Of a stretch of DNA of 64,000 bases, positions 1 to 9,901 are shown one piece after another. Source of the stretch: Bacteroidales bacterium UBA5507 (lineage in GTDB: Bacteria > Bacteroidota > Bacteroidia > Bacteroidales > Lentimicrobiaceae); assembly GCA_002426195.1 (NCBI GenBank), contig DIOT01000013.1, positions 62,001 through 126,000 on the forward strand. The letters are read 5' to 3'. Below the pieces are notes generated by a model. That model was not told the origin of the DNA and searched no databases. It saw only the letters and a list, made by a program, of their open reading frames with translations. A program made the position numbers and the translations under genes. Positions within the stretch are counted from its first letter, which is position 1, and each line of letters opens with the position of its first letter.

Positions 1-114
1 TTGCACTCAATTTCGCAAATTTTTAATGGGTTTGGGGGACAACTTACCTGACGCGATTATTAAAAACTAGATTAATATTGTCAAACTCTTAATAACAACC
101 TAATAAACCAGTTC

Positions 115-2823
115 ATGATTAAACGATTATTATTAATTCTGCTGGTGCTCGGACCGGTTATGGGAATCTATGCCCAAACCTTTACAGTCACAGGGCGAAT
201 AACCGATTCGGAAAAAGAAATTAACCTTCCGGCGGTTCTTGTTCGAATTGGCACTCAGCAAACCGCCAGTCGCGCTGACGGATCATTTGAATTGCAGGGA
301 ATTTCTCAGGGTGAAGCTGTTATTGACTTCTCACTTAACGGTTATGAAGATCTCATGAAGCAGATAAATGTCCAGTCAGATACTGATTTGGGCATAGTTA
401 CCCTTAAACCCGAACCGGTTTCAGATCTGAATGCAGGCCTTGCAGAGCTAAGCCTTGCTTCGCTCGATTCCGATGATGATTCCCGTTCACAGAACATCTC
501 GGGACTTCTTAGCTCTTCTAACGATGTTTTTGTATCGGCAGCATCCTATACCTTTAGCTCAGCTTACTTCAGAATGAGAGGTTACGATGCCGACTTAAAC
601 AACACTTATTTAAGTAACAGCCCAATTAACGATGCTGAAACAGGTCGTACTCTCTGGGCTCTTTGGGGAGGACTGAATGACGCTACACGTAATAAAGTTT
701 CTGTCAACGGGTTAGCACCTTCCAATTTTTCTTTCGGAAATCTGGGCAGTGTCACAAATATTATAACACGTGCATCACAACACAGAGCGCAAACCAAGTT
801 AACATACAGCAGCACCAACCGTACTTACACTAACCGACTAATGTTGACTCACTCGACCGGTTTGATGGACAATAATTGGGCATTTACCATCAGCGCTTCC
901 AAAAGATGGGGTAATGGTGGCTATGTCGAAGGCACATATTATGATGCCTATGCTTGGTTTATTGGCGTAGAAAAACGACTCAATCAGCATCACAGTCTTG
1001 CCTTTACCGCTTTGGCTGCCCCCGTTAAGCGTGGTATGCAGGGTGGTTCTATTCAGGAAGTTTATGATTTGACTGATAATAACTTCTATAACCCTAATTG
1101 GGGATACCAGGATGGCGAAGTACGTAATGCAAGAATACGTACTATGAATCAGCCGATTATGGTCCTCAATCATTACTGGAAGCTCAATAACAGTACTCAG
1201 ATAACCAGTACGGCTTCTTATCTTTTCGGGAAAACATCAACCAGTTCTCTTAACTGGTACAATGCTGCAGATCCAAGACCTGACTATTACAGATATCTCC
1301 CGAGCTATTTCCCGACTCCTGATTATGAATCATTCATCGGTGAAACAATGGCTGAAAAATGGAGAAACGATCCTTCGGTAAGGCAGATTAACTGGGATCG
1401 CCTTTATCAGGTGAATTACCTTGGCAACCTGATGGGTGAACAAGCTCATTACATCATTGAAGACCGTCATAACGACCAGTCACAAATCAACCTTTCTTCC
1501 TTTATTAATCATGAATTAAGCAAAGGAAGACTCAGTGGTGGAATTGAATATTCATCATACACCGGTAGCTATTATAAAGTTTTGAACGACCTTCTTGGTG
1601 GGAACTTCTGGGTTGATATTGATCAATTCGCTGAACGTGACTTTCCGGGAAACGACACAACAATTCAAAATGACCTGACTAATCCAAATCGTATTATTAA
1701 AGAAGGTGATAGATTTGGTTATGACTACAAACTACATCAAAATAGTGGTAACATCTGGGGATTGGCAAAGTTTTCAACACATAAACTTGACTACTATGCC
1801 GGTGCACAGTTATCATATACCGCATTCTGGAGGGAAGGATTCATGAAAAATGGCCGTGCCCCCGGAAACTCACTTGGTAATTCGGAAAAGACAGACTTCT
1901 TCGCCTATGCGCTTAAAGCCGGTGGTACATATAAACTCACAGGTCGCCATTTCTTCGAAGTTAATGGTGCTTATATGACCCGTGCTCCATATATCCGTAA
2001 CTCATTCTTATCACCCAGAACAAAAGACGCTCTTACACCTGATATCAAGAGCGAGAAAATACTCAGCGGTGAAATTAGTTACCATATGAGAGCTCCTCTG
2101 GCAAAAGTCCGTGTTACAGCATATTACACTACCTTCAGTGATCAGAGTGAAATTACAGGATTCTACCATGATGACTACCGTACTTTCGTTAACTATGTAA
2201 TGTATAGCATTAACAAGACTCATCAGGGTATTGAAGCAGGTGCTGAAGTTAAACTGCTTCCACAACTTTCTGCAGTTGTTGCCGGTAATCTTGGTAATTA
2301 CAGATTCACAAACCGACCATTTGCAACAATTTCATTTGAAAACGGATCACGTCCCGATACAACAGCTCTTATCTACCAAAACAACTTCTATGTTTCCGGA
2401 ACACCGCAAACAGCAGGTTCATTTGGTTTGAAATATGCAGGCCCGGGATACCTCTTTGTTGAAGCAAGTGTTAACTATTACGACAACATTTACCTTGATT
2501 TCAACCCTGAGCGTCGTACTTCTCTGGCAATTGAGAACCTGGGTCCCGGTGATCCTATGATTGGGAATATTACCCGTCAGGAAAAACTACCTAATGGTTA
2601 TACCCTGGATCTTTCAATTGGTAAATCATTCAGAATTAATGGCAAATACTTCCTGCAACTTAACCTGAGTGTGAATAACCTGTTGGACAACAAAGAAATC
2701 ATCACCGGAGGTTACGAACAAAACCGCTTTGATTTCGAGACTAAGAACATAGGCAAGTTCCCGCCAAAATATTACTATGCTTACGGAAGAAATTACTTCC
2801 TTAATATTGGATTCCGCTTTTAA
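115..2823 (+). CDS. TonB-dependent outer-membrane receptor with CarboxypepD-reg-like domain
   Basis: Encodes a 902-residue outer-membrane transporter. A signal peptide (MIKRLLLILLVLGPVMGIYA) is followed by a carboxypeptidase-regulatory-like beta-sandwich (about residues 22-100, start TVTGRITDSEKEI), then a plug with the RMRGYD and GSVTNIITRAS segments, and a long barrel ending in FLNIGFRF, where a terminal aromatic residue is typical of barrel proteins. It is not a classical SusC: there is no SusD gene next to it and the SusC plug signature is missing. The next gene, 29 bp downstream, is a surface lipoprotein with OB-fold domains and is probably its partner. Substrate unknown. The first 114 bases of the window hold no gene that I can support. 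Confidence 0.9.
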   Translation: MIKRLLLILLVLGPVMGIYAQTFTVTGRITDSEKEINLPAVLVRIGTQQTASRADGSFELQGISQGEAVIDFSLNGYEDLMKQINVQSDTDLGIVTLKPEPVSDLNAGLAELSLASLDSDDDSRSQNISGLLSSSNDVFVSAASYTFSSAYFRMRGYDADLNNTYLSNSPINDAETGRTLWALWGGLNDATRNKVSVNGLAPSNFSFGNLGSVTNIITRASQHRAQTKLTYSSTNRTYTNRLMLTHSTGLMDNNWAFTISASKRWGNGGYVEGTYYDAYAWFIGVEKRLNQHHSLAFTALAAPVKRGMQGGSIQEVYDLTDNNFYNPNWGYQDGEVRNARIRTMNQPIMVLNHYWKLNNSTQITSTASYLFGKTSTSSLNWYNAADPRPDYYRYLPSYFPTPDYESFIGETMAEKWRNDPSVRQINWDRLYQVNYLGNLMGEQAHYIIEDRHNDQSQINLSSFINHELSKGRLSGGIEYSSYTGSYYKVLNDLLGGNFWVDIDQFAERDFPGNDTTIQNDLTNPNRIIKEGDRFGYDYKLHQNSGNIWGLAKFSTHKLDYYAGAQLSYTAFWREGFMKNGRAPGNSLGNSEKTDFFAYALKAGGTYKLTGRHFFEVNGAYMTRAPYIRNSFLSPRTKDALTPDIKSEKILSGEISYHMRAPLAKVRVTAYYTTFSDQSEITGFYHDDYRTFVNYVMYSINKTHQGIEAGAEVKLLPQLSAVVAGNLGNYRFTNRPFATISFENGSRPDTTALIYQNNFYVSGTPQTAGSFGLKYAGPGYLFVEASVNYYDNIYLDFNPERRTSLAIENLGPGDPMIGNITRQEKLPNGYTLDLSIGKSFRINGKYFLQLNLSVNNLLDNKEIITGGYEQNRFDFETKNIGKFPPKYYYAYGRNYFLNIGFRF

Positions 2824-2852
2824 ATTAAACCTTAACAATCATCAATAAGAAA

Positions 2853-4535
2853 ATGAAAAATATTAGAAACATACTTGCATTACTCCTGATAACCCTATCA
2901 ACAGGTTTCATAACAAGTTGTGTAAAAGGAGAATTCGACGAACCACCTATCAATATTCCAACTGTTGATTTTGACGCCAATATGACTATCGCCGACTTAA
3001 AGGCTTCATATACTGGTCTTGCCGAAATTACTGAAGATCACATTATTCAAGGTATTGTTACTGCTAACGATGAAAGCGGTAACCTTTACAAAAAAATGAC
3101 CATTCAGGATGCAACAGGTGCTATTGAACTTGCAATTGACCAAACTAACCTGGCAACTGAGTATAAAGTCGGACAAAAAGTATTAGTTAAACTCAAAGGC
3201 CTATATATAGGTGATTATAACAAGCTTATTCAGATTGGATATATCTATCAGGGTGGTATTGGAAGAATGCCGGCTACTCTTATTGAAGGGCACCTTTATC
3301 GCGACAGTCTCCCCGGTCGTGCTCCACAACCTGAAGTAATGGCTATTTCAGAGTTAGGCACGCCTACTGATATGGACTTACGTGTTAGTCGCCTTGTAAC
3401 TTTTGAGGATGTTACATTTGCTGAGATTGGTGAAGTATATGCTCCACAAACAGCTGATGCTACCAATCGCACACTTATGGATCAGAGTGGCAAAACTCTT
3501 ATTGTTCGCACAAGCAAATATTCAAACTTCTCTAATGACACAATCCCTGCAGGTTATGGAAACGTTACAGGTATTCTTACTGTTTTTGGAACAACCTGGC
3601 AACTGACTATCCGTGATATAAATGATGTTAAAGACTTCTCAGGCATTGTACCTCCACCTCCGGGAAACGGTGATGGAACATTCGAAGATCCATATGATGT
3701 AACATCTGCAATGGCTCTTACCAGCAGTACACCTGTATGGGTTAAAGGTTATATTGTCGGAGTAGTTGAAACCGGTGGAACTGAGTTCGTACCTAACTTC
3801 GTAGGACCATTTGCAACAAATAGTAATCTCCTGATTGCTCTGAATCCCGAAGAAACAAATCAACTGAATTGTTTAACCGTTCAATTACCTGTCGGTCCTA
3901 TCAGAGATGCTTTGAATCTCGTAACCACTCCCGGTAATCTTGGAAAGGAGGCAATGGTGCTTGGTACTCTTGAGGCTTACTTCAGTCAACCGGGTGTAAA
4001 AAATCTTTCTGGTTACTGGCTTGATGGTAATGGAATTATTCCTGCTTCAGGATTCTTCACAGAAGAATTCAACGGTTCGCTGGGCACTTTTACTCAATAC
4101 AGTGTTGCAGGTGAGCAAGTTTGGGAAGGACAGACTTATGACGGCGGTTGTGTAACCATGACAGGATTCGTAAATCCCAACAGAATTCCTAATGAAGACT
4201 GGTTAATTTCTCCATCAATTTCACTTGCCGGAAAGACAGGCGTTAAGATGATCTTCAGAGAAGCAATGAACTATGCAGGAAACATCAATGAAGAGGCAAA
4301 AGTATTCGTTTCAGTCAATTACAGCGGAAGTGGTGATCCAAATGAAGCCGACTGGACCGAACTAACAGGTTTCACCAGATCACCCGGAAACTCATGGGGA
4401 TTTGTTGATACAGAAGCAATAGATCTTTCTGATTTCGATGGTCAGAACATTACAGTTGCTTTCAGATATACAAGCACTACAGAAGTGGCCGGAACCTGGG
4501 AAATCAGCAGAATGCTCCTCACAAACTCAAAGTAA
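2853..4535 (+). CDS. DUF5689/DUF6359-type OB-fold lipoprotein with choice-of-anchor J domain
   Basis: A 560-residue lipoprotein: the signal peptide ends in a lipobox with Cys23 (GFITSC). Residues about 40-260 resemble DUF5689 and include an OB-fold-like stretch (IIQGIVTANDESGNLYKK, then IQDATGAIEL). Residues about 265-390 resemble DUF6359 (FEDPYDVTSAMAL, PVWVKGYIVGVV), a second OB-like unit. Residues about 395-555 form a jelly-roll of the choice-of-anchor J type (FFTEEFNGSLGTF, NEDWLISPSISL). It follows the TonB receptor by 29 bp and is probably its surface-exposed substrate-binding partner. Domain names are from recognition of family patterns. Ligand unknown; the OB folds would allow nucleic acid or oligosaccharide. 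A strong terminator follows. Confidence 0.85.
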   Translation: MKNIRNILALLLITLSTGFITSCVKGEFDEPPINIPTVDFDANMTIADLKASYTGLAEITEDHIIQGIVTANDESGNLYKKMTIQDATGAIELAIDQTNLATEYKVGQKVLVKLKGLYIGDYNKLIQIGYIYQGGIGRMPATLIEGHLYRDSLPGRAPQPEVMAISELGTPTDMDLRVSRLVTFEDVTFAEIGEVYAPQTADATNRTLMDQSGKTLIVRTSKYSNFSNDTIPAGYGNVTGILTVFGTTWQLTIRDINDVKDFSGIVPPPPGNGDGTFEDPYDVTSAMALTSSTPVWVKGYIVGVVETGGTEFVPNFVGPFATNSNLLIALNPEETNQLNCLTVQLPVGPIRDALNLVTTPGNLGKEAMVLGTLEAYFSQPGVKNLSGYWLDGNGIIPASGFFTEEFNGSLGTFTQYSVAGEQVWEGQTYDGGCVTMTGFVNPNRIPNEDWLISPSISLAGKTGVKMIFREAMNYAGNINEEAKVFVSVNYSGSGDPNEADWTELTGFTRSPGNSWGFVDTEAIDLSDFDGQNITVAFRYTSTTEVAGTWEISRMLLTNSK

Positions 4536-4583
4536 AACAACTTTATCAGGACACATAACACTTATAGTGTATACAATACAACA

Positions 4584-4609
4584 GGAGGGATTAATTCCCT
4601 CCTTTTTTT
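4584..4609 (+). terminator. Rho-independent terminator after the OB-fold lipoprotein
   Basis: Inverted repeat GGAGGGA-TTAAT-TCCCTCC followed directly by seven T residues. It closes the TonB receptor/lipoprotein operon and separates it from the CYTH gene. Confidence 0.9.
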
Positions 4610-4685
4610 GACTGAATAAGTTCAGGGAACTTTATGTATAACTTTACGTTTAACTTAGCCAACTTCACACACCAATCCATAAAGT

Positions 4686-5162
4686 ATGTCACAGGAAATT
4701 GAACGCAAATTCTTAGTTCAGGGTGAATTCAAATCACTTAGCAATGCATCTTATCGTATTGCACAAGGTTATCTGTCATCAGCGCCTGAACGTACAGTAC
4801 GCATAAGAATCAAGGATGATAAAGGCTTCATTACCATAAAGGGTGCTTCCTCCCCAACCGGGATAGCCCGATATGAATGGGAGAAGGAGATTACTCTCAA
4901 TGACGCTGAAGAACTGCTGAAATTATGTGAGCCTACGATTATTGACAAGACCAGATATATTGTTCCCCACAGGAACCTTGATTTCGAAGTCGATGTTTTC
5001 CATGGCAAAAATGAAGGTCTGATTGTTGCAGAAATTGAACTGGAATATGAAAATCAGGTAATAGAACTACCTTCATGGATCGGTCGGGAAGTTACAGGAA
5101 TTAAAAAATACTATAATGCTGAACTTTCCAAAATGCCTTACAATTTATGGGATTCAGAATGA
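4686..5162 (+). CDS. CYTH domain protein (triphosphate tunnel metalloenzyme)
   Basis: 158 residues, a single CYTH domain. The N-terminal ExExK signature is present (EIERKFLV, residues 4-11), followed by the alternating charged tunnel strands TVRIRIKDDKGFITIKG, YEWEKEI, DKTRYIV, FEVDVFHG and IVAEIELEYE. This family binds triphosphate in a beta-barrel tunnel; bacterial single-domain members are usually inorganic triphosphatases, and some are class IV adenylate cyclases. The short length and absence of a CHAD domain favour a stand-alone triphosphatase. Monocistronic: a terminator lies upstream and the susC promoter downstream. Confidence 0.9.
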   Translation: MSQEIERKFLVQGEFKSLSNASYRIAQGYLSSAPERTVRIRIKDDKGFITIKGASSPTGIARYEWEKEITLNDAEELLKLCEPTIIDKTRYIVPHRNLDFEVDVFHGKNEGLIVAEIELEYENQVIELPSWIGREVTGIKKYYNAELSKMPYNLWDSE

Positions 5163-5181
5163 AAAACCCCTAAACAATTAT

Positions 5182-5214
5182 TTTGCATAGCTGTTAACAA
5201 ATGCCGCATTTTTG
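5182..5214 (+). promoter_or_regulatory. Bacteroidota-type promoter for the SusC/SusD operon
   Basis: TTTG at 5182-5185 and CATTTTTG at 5207-5214 are 21 bp apart. This fits the Bacteroidota primary-sigma pattern (TTTG about 19-21 bp before TAnnTTTG) with one mismatch in the -7 box. The start codon is about 70 bp downstream. Confidence 0.45.
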
Positions 5215-5284
5215 CACTATTTTTATAATAATTTATCTATTATGTATTTAACCAATCACTTTTTAACTTAATCAAGTGTATGTT

Positions 5285-8200
5285 ATGAAAAAACATTTAC
5301 TCATTAATCGAATGCCGGTAAAATTAAGGAGCTTTTTGCTGCTTCTGCTAATTATTGCCGGCACCAGTGTTTTTGCTCAGGACAAGAGTATAACAGGTAT
5401 AGTGACTGATCAATCAACAGGAGAAACCCTTCCAGGTGCTTCAGTAGTTGTAAAAGGAACCACCAAAGGATCAACATCTGACATTGACGGTAAATTTAAC
5501 CAGATGGTTACACCTGGCGAAAATACTCTGGTGGTTAGTTATATCGGATATGAAACAATTGAAGTTACTATCGGGAACCAGAGTTCTTTAATGATTTCCA
5601 TGACACCGACTGCTGCTTCTCTCGAAGGTGTAGTTGTTGTTGGTTATGGTAGTACAAGAGTTAAAGACCTGACTTCGAGTATCACAACATTAAGAACCGA
5701 AGATCTGATTAAAACGCCTTCTTCCGATCCTCTGCAGGCTTTGCAGGGAAAAGTAGCAGGATTACAGGTTGTTACCAGCGGTGGGCCCGGTGATTCACCA
5801 ACCATAAGAATACGTGGAGTTGGATCATTCCCTGGACGTGACAGTGAGGCTCCGCTTTATGTTGTTGATGGAATGTTTTTCGATAATATCGACTTTCTGA
5901 ATCCTTCGGATATCGCATCTATGTCGGTTATGAAGGACGCATCTGCTGCAGCTATTTATGGTGTAAGAGCTGCTAACGGGGTTGTATTGATTGAAACAAA
6001 AAACGGACAATATAATCAGAAGACTCAGGTAACGTATGATGGATATGCTGGAATGCAGGTAGCGCAGAATGTGGTGAAAATGGCAAATTCTCAGCAGTTT
6101 ACAACAATGGCAAATGAATCCGGCTCTGTACCCGATATGACTTTTATTCAAAATGCAATGCAACGTTACGGACGTAGTCGTGTTAATCCTAACATCCCAG
6201 AGCCAAATACCAACTGGTACGCTGAAATTATTCGTCCGGCACTGATAAGTAATCACAGCCTTGATTTCTCCGGTGGTACTGATAAGGCTCGTTATTCTTT
6301 AGGTTCTAACTACTTCTACCAGGATGGTATTATGGATATGAAAAACCTCTACCAACGTTTGAATCTCCGCTCCAAGGTAGATATTAAGGCTACCGACTGG
6401 CTGACTATTGGCGGCAATCTTATATTTAGCAATGCTACAAAATATAATGATGCGGGTAATGCCTGGAATGAGGCATATTTTGCAGTTCCTATAATGCCTG
6501 TTTACGATCCTGAAAATACTCAAGCCTGGCCTGAGAACTTCTCAAATGCACAGGATCTGGGTTACAGAGCAGGCCAGAATCCTTTTCCAAGCATGAATTT
6601 CAATATCGACAGGATGAAGATAAAGAAGCTCCTCTCTAATTTCTATGCGGAGTTTACTATACTGCCTCAGAGCTTGACTTTTAAGACAACCTATAACTAT
6701 AGTAATACAAATATTGATCAGCGTATTGTTAATCTGCCATGGTTTATAGGAGATAGCTATAAGAATCCTGATGCCACTTTAACAAGAACGTTAACCGACT
6801 ATAATAACCACATTTGGGACAACGTTCTTACATTTAATCAGGAGTTTGGCGATCATAATCTTACACTTATGGCTGGGACTTCCTTTAAAGATGAAGGATT
6901 CACTAAGCTGACCGCTGTTGGTAAAAATTTCCCTACCGATATGGAACAATCATGGTATCTTAATCTTGCTGACATAATCGATCCCCTTCTTGTAACCGAC
7001 GATGGACTCCGTCAGTATGGACTGTCTTATTTCGGACGACTTTCTTACAATTACAAGGATAGATACCTCCTATATGGAACTTATCGTGCTGATGGCAGCA
7101 ACAAGTATCAGCAAAAATGGGGTTACTTCCCAACTGTCGGCGTTGGCTGGGTCATCACCGAAGAGAATTTCTTCCCGAAAAACGACATACTTACATACCT
7201 GAAATTAAGAGCAAGCTGGGGACAATTGGGTAATGATAAAGTACCTGCCAGTGACGGTACTTTCTCAACACGTATAACCACATGGCCTATGGGAGGAGTT
7301 GTTTATCCCGGAACCATAGTTTCGAGCTCATATTCGGAACTAATGTGGGAACTTACTGAGGAAACTAACATTGGTTTTACAGGTAGAATGATCAACAATA
7401 ATTTGTCGGTTGAATTTGATTATTTTACACGCGATACAAAGAAAGCAGCTATCCCGGTCAGGGCCCCGGGTATAGGCGACTCTTATCTCAAACCGGTTGG
7501 AACTATCAGAAACTCGGGTGTTGAATTAGCACTCGACTGGACAAACCGGGTTAATGAAAGGTTAAGTTACTCCATTGGAGGGAATATTTCAACACTTAAT
7601 AATGAGGCTATTGACCTTTATGGACAAGAGTATATAGATGGAGGAACAGCTGAATTCCGTCAGCGTACATACGTTGGAGAACCTCTTATGGCATTTTATG
7701 GTCTTGAAGTTGCAGGTGTTTATCAAACTCAATCAGAAGTTGAAAGTGATCCTGCTGCAGTTGCCAATGACCTTGAACCGGGTGACTTAAGATTCGTTGA
7801 TCAGAACGGCGATGGAAATATCACTGCTGACGACAGGGTTATACTTGGCTCTTATTTCCCCAACCTTATGTATGGTGGATATATTAACATCAGGTTTCTT
7901 GCCTTTGATTTCTCAGCAAACTTTTATGGGCAGTCAGGAAATAAAATCCTGAACCGTAAAAGAGGTGAAATAATCTGGACACCCGACTTTAATATGGATG
8001 CTGATCTGGCAGAAAACCGTTGGCATGGCCCCGGAACATCAAATGAATATCCTTCATCAAAAGGGTTGCGAAAAGGATGGAATCAACAAATGAGCACATT
8101 TTTTGTCGAGAATGGTTCATTCTTTAACATTCAGAATGTGCAGATAGGTTATACAATAAAGAACAGCAGACTACTGGGCAGCAATTTCCCTGAAACAAGA

Positions 8201-8335
8201 GTTTCGTTAACAGCCGAACGTCCCTACTCCTTCTTCACATATAACGGTTTCACACCCGAAGTACCTAATGGAGTTGATACACAAACATACCCGGTATCTG
8301 CGGTTTATACCTTTAACCTAAACATCAAGTTCTAA
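5285..8335 (+). CDS. SusC/RagA family TonB-linked outer-membrane protein
   Basis: About 1016 residues. I prefer the ATG at 5285 (MKKHLLINRMPVKLRS) over an in-frame GTG at 5276 because it gives a normal basic n-region and a signal peptide ending VFAQ. A CarboxypepD_reg domain follows (SITGIVTDQSTGETLPGASV). The SusC hallmark plug is clear: VVVGYGSTRVKDLTSSI, LQALQGKVAGLQV, IRIRGVGSF, PLYVVDGMFF and ASAAAIYGVRAANGVVLIET. The barrel ends NLNIKF. SusC proteins are TonB-driven transporters that pair with a SusD lid for oligosaccharides or peptides. The SusD gene follows 19 bp downstream. No hydrolase lies nearby, so the substrate cannot be inferred. Confidence 0.96.
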   Translation: MKKHLLINRMPVKLRSFLLLLLIIAGTSVFAQDKSITGIVTDQSTGETLPGASVVVKGTTKGSTSDIDGKFNQMVTPGENTLVVSYIGYETIEVTIGNQSSLMISMTPTAASLEGVVVVGYGSTRVKDLTSSITTLRTEDLIKTPSSDPLQALQGKVAGLQVVTSGGPGDSPTIRIRGVGSFPGRDSEAPLYVVDGMFFDNIDFLNPSDIASMSVMKDASAAAIYGVRAANGVVLIETKNGQYNQKTQVTYDGYAGMQVAQNVVKMANSQQFTTMANESGSVPDMTFIQNAMQRYGRSRVNPNIPEPNTNWYAEIIRPALISNHSLDFSGGTDKARYSLGSNYFYQDGIMDMKNLYQRLNLRSKVDIKATDWLTIGGNLIFSNATKYNDAGNAWNEAYFAVPIMPVYDPENTQAWPENFSNAQDLGYRAGQNPFPSMNFNIDRMKIKKLLSNFYAEFTILPQSLTFKTTYNYSNTNIDQRIVNLPWFIGDSYKNPDATLTRTLTDYNNHIWDNVLTFNQEFGDHNLTLMAGTSFKDEGFTKLTAVGKNFPTDMEQSWYLNLADIIDPLLVTDDGLRQYGLSYFGRLSYNYKDRYLLYGTYRADGSNKYQQKWGYFPTVGVGWVITEENFFPKNDILTYLKLRASWGQLGNDKVPASDGTFSTRITTWPMGGVVYPGTIVSSSYSELMWELTEETNIGFTGRMINNNLSVEFDYFTRDTKKAAIPVRAPGIGDSYLKPVGTIRNSGVELALDWTNRVNERLSYSIGGNISTLNNEAIDLYGQEYIDGGTAEFRQRTYVGEPLMAFYGLEVAGVYQTQSEVESDPAAVANDLEPGDLRFVDQNGDGNITADDRVILGSYFPNLMYGGYINIRFLAFDFSANFYGQSGNKILNRKRGEIIWTPDFNMDADLAENRWHGPGTSNEYPSSKGLRKGWNQQMSTFFVENGSFFNIQNVQIGYTIKNSRLLGSNFPETRVSLTAERPYSFFTYNGFTPEVPNGVDTQTYPVSAVYTFNLNIKF

Positions 8336-8354
8336 CCGATAAAATATTCTTGAC

Positions 8355-9884
8355 ATGAAATCATTTAATCCTAAATATAAAATATTGCTGGCTGTGGCAC
8401 TTCTGGTATTTGCCACAGGTTGTGAGAAGTTTCTGGATGAACCTGCCGAAAACAGGAAACTTACAGAAACAACCGATTACACACAAAGTGCCAATATGGT
8501 AAAGCCTCTGCTTGGTGCATATTCGGAATTCAATGGCATTGAATGGGAAAACATTCCACTTATCAGTGTAAGAGGAGATGATGTCAATGCCGGTGGATTA
8601 GGCGACCAGCAGGACTTTGCTCAAACTGATATTTACCGGTACAATAAGGATTACTGGATGTACAACTCACTCTTCCAGAATTTCTACCAGAACATTTATT
8701 CAGCAAACTCTGCAATTGAACAGGTTACTTTATATCAGCAATATGCTACAAATAAGGCATTGGGCGACCAGTACATTGCCGAGGCTAAAGTGTTGAAATC
8801 ATGGTGGTTGTTTCAATTAACCAGAGTATGGGGAGCACTGCCAATTCCGCCTTCATCAGATCCTGCAGCACTTCTTCCTGCTCCTTTATCATCAAAAGAA
8901 GAAATACTTCATACTATTTCCACATGGATGGATGAAGCTATTCCTTATTTACCTGCCCTCCGTCCAAACGAAAGAACCGATATACCCGGAGGAGTTACAA
9001 AGTACACTGCATACGCGATCAAAGCTCTTGCAAATCTTGAACTGGAAGAATATCAAATTGTTGCAGATGCAACCGGTGAAATTATCAACTCTAATCGTTT
9101 TACCCTTGAACCTGATTTCTATGAACTTTTCAAACTGAAAGGGAAACTGAATGATGAGAATCTTCTTGAACTCCAATATTCAGACCTTGGACAGGGTTCA
9201 GGTGAGAACTATGCGCATTTATTTGCATTCTACGGACCCCAAGGGTGGTCTCCTGCTGTTTCAGGATCTAGCGAAGGTTGGGGATTTTATGAACCAAGCA
9301 TGAAATGGGTCAAGTTTATGCTCGACAGGAATGAAACTGTGAGATTGGAAACAAGCGTTTTATGGACAAACAGAGGAATTGATTCACTCATGCAGGATCC
9401 AAACTACCAGGATCTGCCATCATGGATATCAAATACAACACGCTATGGTGATGTAATCAATGATTTTACAAGAGCTATCTTTGTAAGTGGTAAGCATTAC
9501 CTGCCATCTACTCAACTCACACCGGGTCGTACTGATTATGGAACAAACAAGAATTATCCAATAATCCGATATTCCGAAATTTTGTTAATGTATGCAGAGG
9601 CACTGACTCAGGGAGCGAACGGCAGTGCGGGTTCAGCTGAAAATGCTGTTAATCTGGTACGGGAAAGAGCCGGATTGAATCAGTTGTCGGGCGTAACACT
9701 TGATGATGTAATGGATGAAAAGTTTGCCGAACTGGCCATGGAAACTGGTCAGAGATATTATGACATGGTTAGACTTAACAGATTTAACGAACTAAGTTAT
9801 GGTGGAAGAACCTTCACTGAAAATGCCATATTTCTGCCTTATCCACAAAATCAGGTCGACCAGTTACCTTCACTTAAACAATAG
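8355..9884 (+). CDS. RagB/SusD family nutrient-binding outer-membrane lipoprotein
   Basis: 509 residues with a lipoprotein signal (lipobox VFATGC, Cys23) followed by the typical SusD start EKFLDEP. The N-terminal TPR-like helical region includes NIYSANSAIEQV and AEAKVLKSWWLFQLTRVWG. The C-terminal part has the family pattern IIRYSEILLMYAEALTQ, NLVRERAGL and FAELAMETGQRYYDMVRLNRF. It forms the surface lid of the SusC transporter encoded just upstream and is certainly co-transcribed with it. The C-terminus ends shortly after FLPYPQNQVDQLPSLKQ, which is normal for the family. Confidence 0.96.
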   Translation: MKSFNPKYKILLAVALLVFATGCEKFLDEPAENRKLTETTDYTQSANMVKPLLGAYSEFNGIEWENIPLISVRGDDVNAGGLGDQQDFAQTDIYRYNKDYWMYNSLFQNFYQNIYSANSAIEQVTLYQQYATNKALGDQYIAEAKVLKSWWLFQLTRVWGALPIPPSSDPAALLPAPLSSKEEILHTISTWMDEAIPYLPALRPNERTDIPGGVTKYTAYAIKALANLELEEYQIVADATGEIINSNRFTLEPDFYELFKLKGKLNDENLLELQYSDLGQGSGENYAHLFAFYGPQGWSPAVSGSSEGWGFYEPSMKWVKFMLDRNETVRLETSVLWTNRGIDSLMQDPNYQDLPSWISNTTRYGDVINDFTRAIFVSGKHYLPSTQLTPGRTDYGTNKNYPIIRYSEILLMYAEALTQGANGSAGSAENAVNLVRERAGLNQLSGVTLDDVMDEKFAELAMETGQRYYDMVRLNRFNELSYGGRTFTENAIFLPYPQNQVDQLPSLKQ

Positions 9885-9901
9885 ATTATTAACCAATTGA
9901 A

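Noticed and set aside
5825..6256. 143-residue minus-strand open frame inside the SusC gene
   Set aside because: It lies wholly opposite a strongly supported SusC plug/barrel region, shows no family signature, and its composition looks like an antisense shadow.
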